Source: Piscinibacterium candidicorallinum
Lineage (GTDB): Bacteria; Pseudomonadota; Gammaproteobacteria; Burkholderiales; Burkholderiaceae_C
Direction: 5' to 3'
Assembly (NCBI RefSeq): GCF_047549485.1
Contig: NZ_CP180191.1
Location: 372,001-436,000, forward strand
DNA length: 64,000 nt
The position numbers and the translations under genes were made by a program. The notes under the pieces were generated by a model. The model was not told where the DNA came from and did not search any database. It saw only the letters and a program-made list of their open reading frames with translations. Positions 36,712 through 44,716 of the stretch are shown in pieces. Each line of letters starts with the position of its first letter. The first letter of the stretch is position 1.

Positions 36712-37970
36712 TGTACGTCGTGGATCAGGTGTTTGTCCCCGGCGAGTTCTCCGAGCGCGTGAGTGCCGCGCTCGCGCAGTGCCAGGCGGGTCGGGCCATG
36801 GTTATCGCCCTGCGTCTGGACCGGGCGGATTATGTCGAGGCCGAACTCGAACAGGCCGATGCCGGCACCCTGTCCACCACGCTCGAATTCACCCTGCGCG
36901 GCCTGCTGCAGGAGCAGGACGCGCTGCTGATGCCCAACCCGGGCGAGGTCTGGCTCTGGTTCCCGCGCATGGCCTCGCGCGCTGTGGCCACCGTGGCCAC
37001 GCGCCGCCTGCTGGAAACCGTGCGCCAGATCAGCGTGGACCGCGGCGTGGCCGTGCGCGGCAGCGCCGGCATTGCCGTCTGGCCCGAGCATGGCGAAGAC
37101 CTCGCCAGCCTGCTGCGCGCCGCCCGACGCACCGCCGTGCAGGCACAGACCGCGCACGAGCCGATCGCCTTGGTGACGGCCGGTGGCAGCGAGGACACGG
37201 CGCTGCAGGATCGCGAGTCGATCGCCGCCTTGCTCAACATCAACGACATCGAAGTGCACCTCCAGCCCATCGTGCCCATGCGCACGGGCGGCGCCCTGGC
37301 CGCCGAGGCGCTGCTGCGGCTGCCCCCCACCTGGGCCAAACGCTACACGGCCTATGAATTCGTGCGTACGGCTGAGCGGGCAGGCCTGTCGGTCTCGCTG
37401 CTCAAGGCGGTGCTCAACGCCACGGCGCGGGCCGTGACCGAGCTGGCAGACAGCGGGCTGCAGCTGGACGTATCGATCAATGTCTCGCCCGACGCGCTGC
37501 GCGAGCCGCTGCTGCCAGACATCATCGATCAGACGCTCTCGATCTGGCGTGTGCCCGCGCGCACGGTCTCGCTCGAGGTGACAGAGGGCTCGCTGATCGA
37601 GAACACCGAGCAGGCGGCGCGGCATCTGTCGGCCCTGCGCGTGCGCGGCTTTGCCATTGCGATCGATGACTTCGGCACCGGCTTTTCCAGCCTGGCCTAC
37701 CTGCAGCGCCTGCCGCTGTCCAAGCTCAAGATCGATCGGCTGTTTGTCGCCGACATGCTGCACAACAAGTCCAGCCTGGCGATCGTGCGCACCGTGATCG
37801 AACTGGCGCACAACTTCGGCCTGACCGCGATTGCCGAGGGCGTGGAAGACCGCCCGACGCTTGAGGCCCTGCGCAATCTCGGGATCGATGCCGTGCAGGG
37901 CTATGTGTATTCCCCCGCCCTGCCGCCGCCGGAGTTTCTGGCTTGGGCGCGGGCCAACGCGCGAGCGTAG
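36711..37970 (+). CDS. EAL-domain c-di-GMP phosphodiesterase with degenerate GGDEF-like N-terminus
   Basis: 419 aa. The N-terminal 150 residues resemble a GGDEF fold (RGVAVRGSAGIAVWPEHGED) without a GGDEF motif. The EAL domain (about residues 170-415) keeps the catalytic set: AAEALLRL, INVSPDAL, LEVTEGSLIE, IDDFGTGFSSLAYL, KIDRLFV, AEGVED and QGY. Hydrolysis of c-di-GMP is therefore expected. No sensor or membrane domain is present; input may come from the coupled HD-GYP-like protein encoded just upstream (1-bp overlap). Confidence 0.9.
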   Translation: MYVVDQVFVPGEFSERVSAALAQCQAGRAMVIALRLDRADYVEAELEQADAGTLSTTLEFTLRGLLQEQDALLMPNPGEVWLWFPRMASRAVATVATRRLLETVRQISVDRGVAVRGSAGIAVWPEHGEDLASLLRAARRTAVQAQTAHEPIALVTAGGSEDTALQDRESIAALLNINDIEVHLQPIVPMRTGGALAAEALLRLPPTWAKRYTAYEFVRTAERAGLSVSLLKAVLNATARAVTELADSGLQLDVSINVSPDALREPLLPDIIDQTLSIWRVPARTVSLEVTEGSLIENTEQAARHLSALRVRGFAIAIDDFGTGFSSLAYLQRLPLSKLKIDRLFVADMLHNKSSLAIVRTVIELAHNFGLTAIAEGVEDRPTLEALRNLGIDAVQGYVYSPALPPPEFLAWARANARA

Positions 37971-38719
37971 CTGCGCGATATCGACTTAGGTTCACGCTTG
38001 AGCGTCCAAGAAATCGGGATTCCGAGAGCTTTGGGACTAGCAGGGAACGTCCACCGATGAAAGTACACGCCTGCAGTTTTGACCTTGAGACGTCCCAATA
38101 CGCTGATGGATCGCGCTGCTGATCCGGGGTGTCACGCGTCAAGCTATGCAACGGTTTGACTTGCGGGGGCGCGGAGGCCAATCGGATGGAAGCAGCTCAG
38201 TTCACTGATTGCCCCAGCCGGGCTGAACTGTGTTTTGGCTCAGATCAACTACGTCGCGCTTGAGTCCTCCGCTGCCTATTTCGGCTTGGTGCGAACTCCA
38301 ATCTTCGCCGGTGCTGCTGACGTGCGCTACTGCGACGCATAGGAGGGCGCCTTGCTGGGCGCCGTGCAGCAATGCACAGCCTTGTCGCGAGTGCGGAACC
38401 CGGGGCAAGCAGGGCGCGGCCGATTTGCTGGTCGGCGCGACAGCTCTTGCTAGTTGCGTTCCACTGCCCCGAGCTTACTGGTCTGCTGATCACCGTTCGA
38501 AATTCAGGTAAAGCTCAGGTGCCACCCATCGGGTTCCGTTTCCGGGTTCAAGTGCCGAAAGTACCCACAGAGACTTGGCATCTAGCAACCGAGACCGTCC
38601 GTTGGTTCAAAGCCCCTACCGTTGGTGCAAAGTCTCTCGCATGCAGTGTCGACACTCCCTATCTTGCGTTGGCCGTCATCACTCGACGGTCTTCCAAACA
38701 ACCTTATAGGGTTTTCGTT
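37971..38719. other. 749-bp gene-poor region, lower GC than surroundings
   Basis: Open frames here are short and none has recognisable domains or coding-like codon use. The sequence is less GC-rich than neighbouring genes. Nothing resembling a tRNA, transposase or long repeat was seen. It may carry the promoter of the following barrel gene or be remnant DNA. Confidence 0.5.
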
Positions 38720-39400
38720 ATGTCCAAGCGTTTCTCCTCCTTTTTCCTTGGCCCCTTGCTCTGTGCTGGCTTGCTCCCCGCCGACGCGCAAGCTCAGACA
38801 GAGCCGAAGGGCCTCTACGCGACTTTGTACGGGCAATACAGCAAGATCGGCTCCTCGACCGTAAATGAAACCGGTGCACGGGGTGCCGGCAACAGTCTGC
38901 GTGCGGAGTTCGATAGTGGATCGGGCTGGGGCGGCGACATCGGTTGGCGCTATGGCAACGGCTGGGCGGCAGAACTCGAGTGGAACTACCGCAGCCACTC
39001 ACTCAACGGTCTGCGCCTCGGCGGTGCCAACTTCACGCGAGATGGCGACTTCGCGTCGAATATCCTGATGGTCAACGGGTTGCGCCGCTTTCCGTCGACT
39101 AGTACGTGGACGCCGTACCTCGGCGCTGGGATCGGATGGGTTCAGGAGATCGACATCGATGTGAAGCCCGACACCGGTGGCACCGAACGCAGCTACTCGG
39201 CCAGCAGCAAGTTCGCGTTCCAGTTGATCGCCGGTGTCGAGTATGCACTCACGCCTCAATGGCGCATGACTGCCGACGCGCGCTGGCTGCGCGTCGGGTC
39301 GGTTCGACTGGACAACGAGGTTGGCAACTCAGGTGGCACCGTGGGTCCGTTGACCTACAACCCGTTGTCAGTGCAAGTCGGTGTGCGGTACAGCTTTTGA
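38720..39400 (+). CDS. Outer-membrane beta-barrel protein
   Basis: 226 aa from ATG 38720. A signal peptide (SKRFSSFFLGPLLCAGLLPA, cut near AQAQ) is followed by alternating hydrophobic strands: LYATLYGQYSKIG, WAAELEWNYRSHSL, WTPYLGAGIGWVQEID, FAFQLIAGVEYAL, and a terminal VQVGVRYSF with the C-terminal Phe used by the BAM machinery. The size suggests an eight-strand OmpA/OmpW-like barrel. Ligand or pore role is unknown. Its last 33 bp overlap the 3' end of the convergent LytTR gene. The longer open frame upstream lacks homology. Confidence 0.85.
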   Translation: MSKRFSSFFLGPLLCAGLLPADAQAQTEPKGLYATLYGQYSKIGSSTVNETGARGAGNSLRAEFDSGSGWGGDIGWRYGNGWAAELEWNYRSHSLNGLRLGGANFTRDGDFASNILMVNGLRRFPSTSTWTPYLGAGIGWVQEIDIDVKPDTGGTERSYSASSKFAFQLIAGVEYALTPQWRMTADARWLRVGSVRLDNEVGNSGGTVGPLTYNPLSVQVGVRYSF

Positions 39401-40399
39401 TGCACCGTCAATGCGGTACTTGGCGCCGTCTCCGAACCGAGCGAGCACTTCAGCGCGGCGGCGGCGGCTGACCGGAACCTCGCAGCCGTCGCTCATCAGA
39501 CACACCGCCCCAGTGGCGGTGCGCCTGACGCTGATGACGTGGTCGCAGGCGATCCACCAAGAGCGGTGCACACGCAAGCCTTGCGCTCCACCCTCGTCCT
39601 CGACGTCGGCCAAGGTGCCGAGAATGAGCGCGCAACCACGCGTTGTCCAGACGCGCAAGTACTGCAGCTCAGATGCAACTGCAATCACGTCCGTTCCCAT
39701 TTCGGTAGGTAGCCGCTCGCACCAACTCGGACTGATCGGGGCAGAGAACGTGCCAGCAGCGATCGCTACGGGGGTAGCTGGGTCGCTCGAGGCTACGTCA
39801 TTAGGTACTACGTTCAATCCAATAGGACTGTGGATTTGCGGCGCGGTGCCAACCGTGGACTCGACCCCGGCGCACGGGCTACACCCCAGTGCTGCGGCTG
39901 GCTGCGAAACGGCAGAGCGAACCTCCGCGTGCAGCAGCGGCGGCACAAGCCAGTGGAGGCGGGGCAAACAGATCAAAGCCCAAGCCATCGTCACCGGGAT
40001 CACAATGTCGAAAAACTCCGCCAGAACTTGTCCACCTAAAGTGGGGCTGATCGAGCCGTCGTCGTCGGGCCGTGCAGGATAGCCAAGCCACTGTTGCATC
40101 AGCCCTTCGCCAATCAGCCAGTACAACGGAGCGAGCACGATCGAGCCAAATACTGCGGATAACAGTACGAGGGCCCAGCTGGGCATGCGGCTGGCGCCAA
40201 ACCGGCGTGTCAGCAGATACAGCAACGATTGCAGAACGAGCAGCCCCGATGCAATTTGAAGAACCCAGAACAAGAGGCGGGCGGCCCATGGTGCCGTAAA
40301 TCCCACGTCTGGATCCAGACTCACCAAAAGCGCGACCAGCGCCAGCCCGGTGACCGTCAGATAGCGCGTGATTCCAGTCGCGTTCGCCTCGATCGGCAT
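39368..40399 (-). CDS. Membrane-bound LytTR-domain transcriptional regulator
   Basis: 343 aa. Four hydrophobic segments occupy about residues 12-150 (YLTVTGLALVALLVSL, LLFWVLQIASGLLVLQSLLY, WALVLLSAVFGSIVLAPLYW, DIVIPVTMAWALICL). After a linker of about 80 residues comes a LytTR DNA-binding domain: ASELQYLRVWTTRGCALIL, then LRVHRSWWIACDHVISVRR and SDGCEVPVSRRRRAEVLARF. Such proteins bind DNA directly while anchored in the inner membrane; the signal is unknown. It is convergent with the barrel gene. No histidine kinase partner is nearby. Confidence 0.88.
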   Translation of the reverse strand: MPIEANATGITRYLTVTGLALVALLVSLDPDVGFTAPWAARLLFWVLQIASGLLVLQSLLYLLTRRFGASRMPSWALVLLSAVFGSIVLAPLYWLIGEGLMQQWLGYPARPDDDGSISPTLGGQVLAEFFDIVIPVTMAWALICLPRLHWLVPPLLHAEVRSAVSQPAAALGCSPCAGVESTVGTAPQIHSPIGLNVVPNDVASSDPATPVAIAAGTFSAPISPSWCERLPTEMGTDVIAVASELQYLRVWTTRGCALILGTLADVEDEGGAQGLRVHRSWWIACDHVISVRRTATGAVCLMSDGCEVPVSRRRRAEVLARFGDGAKYRIDGASKAVPHTDLH

Positions 40400-40776
40400 C
40401 AGCAGTCAACGCGAAGCTGAGGGCAGCGCAGAATGCACCTCAATGGAATTCGCACCTTCGAGGCCTGCTGCGCAACGCCTTGATGTCCATTAACTCGACG
40501 AGACTGTCGCTTTGGGACGTGCGCCAATGTCAAGTGCTCCAAACCATACGAATGCTAGCGACGCGTTGCGGACCAGGGTGCTGCTTGACCTCCCCGCACG
40601 TGGATACCAGTACGAAGGAGCGACCGTGCACTGCTTGCTGGCATTCCCAAACGCAACACGCCTGTCTACATATCTGCCGAATTGTATTGATGGACTTTTT
40701 GTCGGCTGCGCGGTCCTCTGGGAACCCCGTCGGACGGGTTCGGCGTTTGTTCAGGGTCGGTCCTTAGTAACCATCT
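40400..40776. other. 377-bp intergenic region
   Basis: A short + frame (from about 40512) reads RVLLDLPARGYQYEGATVHC and continues antisense into the amidase end. It lacks a clear Shine-Dalgarno and shows no recognisable family. It could be a gene remnant; I see no other element. Confidence 0.4.
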
Positions 40777-42159
40777 CTAGCGTGAGGGCGTGCTGCAAGC
40801 CACCGCCAGCAGGGCCTCGGCTGCCAGGCCGATGGATGCTAGCGCTTCGTCATGCAGCGCCGGTGCACCCAGCATCAGGCCAGCAGGCAGTCCGCCGGTC
40901 GCCATCGGCAGGCTGATCGCGCAACCATCCAGCAAATTGAATAGCAGGGTGTTGCGCAGCATCAGCCGGTTGGCCGCGAAGTAGGCGGCGTCCTCGGCCA
41001 GCGCTGCAATCGGTGGCGCGACCATCGGCACGGTGGGCATCACGAAGGCATCAAAACCCTGCAGCCCGGCCTGCACGGCATCCTGCCAGCGGCGGCGGGC
41101 GGTCAGCGCGGCGGCATAGTCCAGCGCGCTGATCTGCGCCCCGCCCGCAATGCGCGTGGCCACGCGCGGGTCATAGGCGGCCGCTGCGCGGGCCAGCAGC
41201 GGCGCGTGCCACTGAAAGCTTTCGTGGGCCGCAATCACGCCCTGCGCCGCGAGCGCCGCGTCGGCAAAGGGCGCAAAGGGCGCGCGGGTGATCTGCACAC
41301 CAGCCGCCTGCAAGCGCGCGAGGCTCGCCTCGAAAGCGTGTGCGACGGTCTCGTCCAGGCTGTCCAGCACCACGGTGGTAGGCGCGAGCAGGCGGATCTG
41401 CCCGGGTGCGGGCGGTGTCGGGCGCAGCGGTGCATCGGCCAGCACGGCGTCGATGCGCAGGCAGTCTGCGAGCGTGTGCGCGATCGGGCCAATCGAATCG
41501 AGGCTCGCCGCCAGCGGCAGGCAGCCATCCATGGGCACGCGCCGCGCCGTGGGTTTGAAGCCGACCAGCCCGTTGAGCGCCGCCGGAATGCGCACCGAAC
41601 CGCCGGTGTCGGTGCCCACGGCCGCCAGCCCGACACCAAGGGCCACACCCACGGCCGCTCCGGACGACGAGCCGCCAGGAACACGCGGCAGACCCTCATC
41701 GAGCGCCGAGCCGGCGGCATTGGCCGGTGTGCCCCAGTGCGGGTTGAGACCGAGGCCCGAATAGGCGAACTCCGTCATGTTGGTGGTGCCGATGATGGCC
41801 GCGCCGGCTGCGCGCAGGCGCGCGACGATGGTCGCGTCGCGCTCGGCCGGCGCCGCGGCGGCGGGTCCGTCGAGCAGGACCTTCGAGCCGGCGGTGGTGA
41901 TGCTGCCCGCCACGTCGAAGAGGTCCTTCACCGTGACTGGCGTGCCGCCGAGCGCGCCGGCAGACTGCGTGGCCGGCGCCTCAAAGTGGCGGATCAGCAC
42001 ATGGGCCGCCCGCGGGTCTGTCGCGGCCTGCTGCGCCTGCGCCCAAGCGGCTTCGGGCGTGGTGTCGCCCGCCGCGAAGCGTGTCAGCAGGCTGTCGATC
42101 CGGCTGGCCGGTTCGGCCGCGGCAGATGTACCGTGCGGGGGTTTGCTGTGCGCGTCCAT
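40777..42159 (-). CDS. Amidase signature family hydrolase
   Basis: 460 aa. The Ser-cisSer-Lys triad is identifiable: Lys in GTPVTVKDLFDVAG, cis-Ser and its neighbours in VPGGSSSGAAVGVALG, and the nucleophile Ser in VGTDTGGSVRIPAALNGLVG. Length and C-terminal region fit free-standing amidases (AtzF/GatA-like), but not a GatCAB subunit, since gatB and gatC are absent. Substrate unknown. It is divergent from the TfoX-like gene with about 49 bp between starts. Confidence 0.92.
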   Translation of the reverse strand: MDAHSKPPHGTSAAAEPASRIDSLLTRFAAGDTTPEAAWAQAQQAATDPRAAHVLIRHFEAPATQSAGALGGTPVTVKDLFDVAGSITTAGSKVLLDGPAAAAPAERDATIVARLRAAGAAIIGTTNMTEFAYSGLGLNPHWGTPANAAGSALDEGLPRVPGGSSSGAAVGVALGVGLAAVGTDTGGSVRIPAALNGLVGFKPTARRVPMDGCLPLAASLDSIGPIAHTLADCLRIDAVLADAPLRPTPPAPGQIRLLAPTTVVLDSLDETVAHAFEASLARLQAAGVQITRAPFAPFADAALAAQGVIAAHESFQWHAPLLARAAAAYDPRVATRIAGGAQISALDYAAALTARRRWQDAVQAGLQGFDAFVMPTVPMVAPPIAALAEDAAYFAANRLMLRNTLLFNLLDGCAISLPMATGGLPAGLMLGAPALHDEALASIGLAAEALLAVACSTPSR

Positions 42160-42208
42160 CCACGGATTTCATCACGCCATGTCGCCTGCTGCGCCTGCCC
42201 GGACGGGC

Positions 42209-42637
42209 ATGTCCACCGACCCCTTCATCGACCACGTCCTCGAGCTGCTGGCCCTGGCCGCGGCGGGCGCACCACTGAAGGCGAGGCGCATGTTCGGCGG
42301 CTGGGGCATTAGCTGGGACGGACTTTCGATCGCCATCGTCGCAGACGGCCGCTTCTATCTGAAGACCGACGCACAGACCCAGGCGCAGTTCCGCGAGGCC
42401 GGCTGCGCGCCTTTCACCTACGAGGCGAAGGGCAAGCGCATGGAGATGAGCTACTGGACCCCGCCTGACGAGGCCATGGATGCCGCTCATCTCATGACGC
42501 CCTGGGCACGCCGAGCCATCGAGGCTGCGCTGCGCGCGGCCAATGCAAAGAACGCAGTCAAGCCGACCGTCCGCAAGGCCGCGGCCAGGAAAGCCCCAGC
42601 AAAGAAGTCGCCCGCCCAGAAGGGCCGCGGCGTCTGA
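42209..42637 (+). CDS. TfoX N-terminal domain protein with a Lys/Ala-rich tail
   Basis: 142 aa from ATG 42209; an ATG at 42179 would add ten residues. The TfoX/Sxy N-terminal fold is seen: RRMFGGWGISWDGLSIAIVA, GRFYLKTD, then FTYEAKGKRMEMSYWTPPDE and ARRAIEAALRAA. The last 30 residues (VRKAAARKAPAKKSPAQKG) are histone H1-like, basic and Ala/Pro-rich, suggesting nucleic-acid binding. Full-length TfoX induces competence in gammaproteobacteria, but the TfoX C-terminal domain is absent here, so that role should not be assumed. Confidence 0.85.
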   Translation: MSTDPFIDHVLELLALAAAGAPLKARRMFGGWGISWDGLSIAIVADGRFYLKTDAQTQAQFREAGCAPFTYEAKGKRMEMSYWTPPDEAMDAAHLMTPWARRAIEAALRAANAKNAVKPTVRKAAARKAPAKKSPAQKGRGV

Positions 42638-42657
42638 GGGGCGCCTGAAAGCCAGAA

Positions 42658-42713
42658 GTGCTTTCCGCTTGTCTGATGCGGCTCTTCAGCCGTTTTGCCT
42701 TGGAAAGCCGCAT
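42658..42713 (-). repeat. Dispersed hairpin repeat, copy 4 (inverted)
   Basis: On the minus strand it reads GCGGCTTTCC, AAGGCAAAACGGCTGAAG, AGCCGCATCAGACAAGCGG, then AAAGCAC. Outer stem GCGGCT/AGCCGC and the tail CAGACAAGCGGAAAGC match copies 1-3. It lies between the TfoX-like gene and the triplicated hydrolase locus. Confidence 0.78.
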
Positions 42714-42805
42714 GGATATTGGTTCTAGGATTGCTAGTGCCCAGCTGCGAGCGAGCGCCTGCCAGCGCGAGCCCCGTTGCGCCACTGACTCGGTCTAATG
42801 CCACG

Positions 42806-42940
42806 GTGAGCGACTTTCTTTTGGTTCACGGTGCCTGGCACGGCGCATGGTGTTGGCGCGTTTCAGGGGAATTCGCCGAGCATGCTCGGCACCCTGAAAC
42901 GAGCGAGCGCCTGCCAGCGCGAGCCCCGTTGCGCCACTGA
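42806..42940 (+). pseudogene. Truncated hydrolase start, copy 1
   Basis: GTG 42806 begins SDFLLVHGAWHGAWCWR, identical at the protein level to the complete gene. After codon 18 the frame enters the palindrome (VSGEFAEHARHPETSE) and stops at 42940, giving 44 residues. The start codon is GTG instead of ATG. It cannot fold as a hydrolase; any product would be a short peptide. Confidence 0.8.
42861..42899. repeat. Palindromic junction hairpin 1
   Basis: TTTCAGGG (42861-42868) pairs with CCCTGAAA (42892-42899), and inside lies the 16-bp perfect palindrome GCCGAGCATGCTCGGC (42875-42890). It sits exactly where the truncated hydrolase copy diverges from the full gene. Confidence 0.9.
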
Positions 42941-42957
42941 CTCGGTCTAATGCCACG

Positions 42958-43101
42958 ATGAGCGACTTCCTGTTGGTTCACGGCGCCTGGCACGGCGCAT
43001 GGTGTTGGCGCGTTTCAGGGAATTCGCCGAGCATGCTCGGCGCCCTGAAACGAGCGAGCGCCTGCCAGCGCGAGCCCCGTTGCGCCACTGACTCGGTCTA
43101 A
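42958..43101 (+). pseudogene. Truncated hydrolase start, copy 2
   Basis: ATG 42958 begins MSDFLLVHGAWHGAWCWR and leaves the gene after codon 18 through the second palindrome. The frame ends at TAA 43099-43101, 7 bp before the ATG of the intact gene, giving 47 residues. Synonymous changes (TTCCTG, GGCGCC) set it apart from copies 1 and 3. Translation of this peptide could couple to the real gene. Confidence 0.8.
43013..43050. repeat. Palindromic junction hairpin 2
   Basis: Same element as 42861-42899 with one G fewer in the left arm spacer: TTTCAGGG/CCCTGAAA around GCCGAGCATGCTCGGC (43026-43041). Confidence 0.9.
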
Positions 43102-43108
43102 TGCCACG

Positions 43109-43816
43109 ATGAGCGACTTTCTTTTGGTTCACGGTGCCTGGCACGGCGCATGGTGTTGGCGCGATGTCCTGCCGCGCCTGCGTCATGCAGGCCACACGGC
43201 CCATGCGGTGACGCTGACCGGGGTGGGCGAGCGCGCGCATCTGCTCAGCCCCGCGGTCACGCTTCAGACGCACATCGATGACGTCATCGGCGCCATCGAG
43301 GCCGAAGAACTGCAGGACGTGATCCTGGTGGGCCACAGCTATGCCGGCCTGCTGATCACGGCCGTGGCCGACCGGCTGGGTGATCGCATCCAGACCCTGG
43401 TCTACGTGGATGCAGTGGTGCCTGCGCCGGGCGAAAGCTGGTCGTCCACGCATACGCCGGAGACGGTGGCTGGGCGTCTGGATACGGTGCGCGCCACGGG
43501 TGGGCTGTCCCTGCCACCGCCGGACGCGAGTGTCTTCGGGCTTGCGGGCGAGGCGCGCGACTGGGTGAACCGCCGCCAGACGCCACACCCCTTCGCCGTG
43601 TATCAGGCGCCAGTAGAGTTTGATGCCCTGCGGGTCGGGCGCCGCCGCCGCGTGTTCATCGACTGCACCCAGCCCGCGCTGGCCACGATCGCCGAAAGCC
43701 GGCGCCGGGTGCAGCGCGAGCCAGGCTGGCAGGTGCTGGAGCTGGCCACCGGCCATGATCCGATGGTGAGCACGCCGGCCGCCCTGTCAGAACTGTTGCT
43801 TGCGCAGGCCGACTGA
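43109..43816 (+). CDS. Alpha/beta hydrolase (EstC-like / methylesterase-hydroxynitrile lyase group)
   Basis: 235 aa. Markers of the fold: the oxyanion-side VHGAWHGAWCWR near the N-terminus, the nucleophile elbow GHSYAG (Ser near residue 74), the acidic FIDC region and the final catalytic His in ATGHDPMVS. This group includes plant-like esterases, salicylate or pheromone-type methylesterases and bacterial EstC; the substrate is unknown. The two truncated upstream copies with hairpins must be transcribed through or carry duplicate promoters, so regulation is probably unusual. ATG 43109 is fixed by homology and by the array. Confidence 0.92.
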   Translation: MSDFLLVHGAWHGAWCWRDVLPRLRHAGHTAHAVTLTGVGERAHLLSPAVTLQTHIDDVIGAIEAEELQDVILVGHSYAGLLITAVADRLGDRIQTLVYVDAVVPAPGESWSSTHTPETVAGRLDTVRATGGLSLPPPDASVFGLAGEARDWVNRRQTPHPFAVYQAPVEFDALRVGRRRRVFIDCTQPALATIAESRRRVQREPGWQVLELATGHDPMVSTPAALSELLLAQAD

Positions 43817-43864
43817 GGCCGGGCGCCGCAAGCGCGCTGCAGGCCGATGGGATAATCCCGCGCC

Positions 43865-44716
43865 ATGAGATTGCAGTTCACGAAGATGCAGGGCGCCGGC
43901 AATGACTTTGTCGTGCTCAATGCACTTCAGCGGCCACTCGATCTGAGCGCCGATCAATTCCGCAGGCTGGCCGACCGGCGCTTTGGCGTGGGCGCAGACC
44001 AGTTCCTGATCGTGGGCCCGCCGGCCGATCCCGCCCACGACTTTTCCTATCGCATCGTCAATGCCGATGGCGGCGAGGTGGAGCATTGCGGCAATGGTGC
44101 GCGCTGCTTTGTGCGCTACGTGCGCGAGAAGGGCCTGACGAGCAAGGCCAGCGTGTTGGTGGAGGTGAGCTTCGGCGTGATCGAGCTCACCGAGGCAGCA
44201 GACGGCAGCGTGACCGTACAGATTGCCGTGCCGCGCTTTGCGCCGGCCGACATTCCCTTCAACCCGAACGGCCTGAGCACACGCAGCCAGGGTGCGAGCA
44301 CGCTCTATGGTTTGCCGGTGGGTGAGCACACGCGCTGGGTGGGCGTAGCCAATCTGGGCAACCCGCATGCCGTGCAGGTGGTGGACGACGTGGACCGCGC
44401 ACCGGTCGAGCTCGAAGGCCCGCTGATCGAGGCGCATGCCGCCTTTCCGGCGCGGGTCAATGCAGGCTTCATGCAGATCATCGATTCGCAGCACATCCGC
44501 CTGCGCGTATTCGAGCGCGGCGTGGGCGAAACCCTGGCCTGCGGCACGGGCGCGGTGGCGGCGGTGGTGTGCGGGATTCAACAGGGGCTGCTGAAGAGCC
44601 CGGTCACGGTGGAGGCGCGCGGTGGCGTGCTGGCCGTGCGCTGGGCCGGGCAGGGCGAGATGGCATATCTGAGCGGTCCGGCCGTGACCGTGTTTGAGGG
44701 GGAAGTGGATCTATGA
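43865..44716 (+). CDS. dapF: Diaminopimelate epimerase
   Basis: 283 aa. It converts LL- to meso-diaminopimelate for lysine and peptidoglycan synthesis. Both catalytic cysteines are visible: GGEVEHCGNGARCF and GETLACGTGAVAAV. The N-terminus MRLQFTKMQGAGNDFVVLN is typical. A GATAAT hexamer ends 9 bp before the ATG, suggesting a promoter with a very short leader. The stop overlaps the DUF484 start by 4 bp (ATGA). Confidence 0.98.
   Translation: MRLQFTKMQGAGNDFVVLNALQRPLDLSADQFRRLADRRFGVGADQFLIVGPPADPAHDFSYRIVNADGGEVEHCGNGARCFVRYVREKGLTSKASVLVEVSFGVIELTEAADGSVTVQIAVPRFAPADIPFNPNGLSTRSQGASTLYGLPVGEHTRWVGVANLGNPHAVQVVDDVDRAPVELEGPLIEAHAAFPARVNAGFMQIIDSQHIRLRVFERGVGETLACGTGAVAAVVCGIQQGLLKSPVTVEARGGVLAVRWAGQGEMAYLSGPAVTVFEGEVDL

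Larger units (their letters stand above)
42752..43111 (+). repeat. Tandem array: three leader plus gene-start copies of the hydrolase
   Basis: Units start at 42752, 42904 and 43055 (periods 152 and 151 bp). Each has a leader CGAGCGCCTGCCAGCGCGAG, then CCCCGTTGCGCCACTGACTC and GGTCTAATGCCACG, and the first 18 codons of the hydrolase. Units 1 and 2 then run into a palindromic hairpin that joins the next unit; unit 3 continues into the full gene. The leader core resembles the tandem repeat at 22023-22184. Confidence 0.92.

Noticed and set aside
40512..40916. 134-codon frame overlapping the amidase 3' end
   Set aside because: No family, poor ribosome site and antisense overlap with a certain gene; noted only as possible remnant.
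42752..43111. Possible CRISPR array
   Set aside because: Three units of about 151 bp that include coding sequence, with no short repeats and unique spacers and no cas genes.
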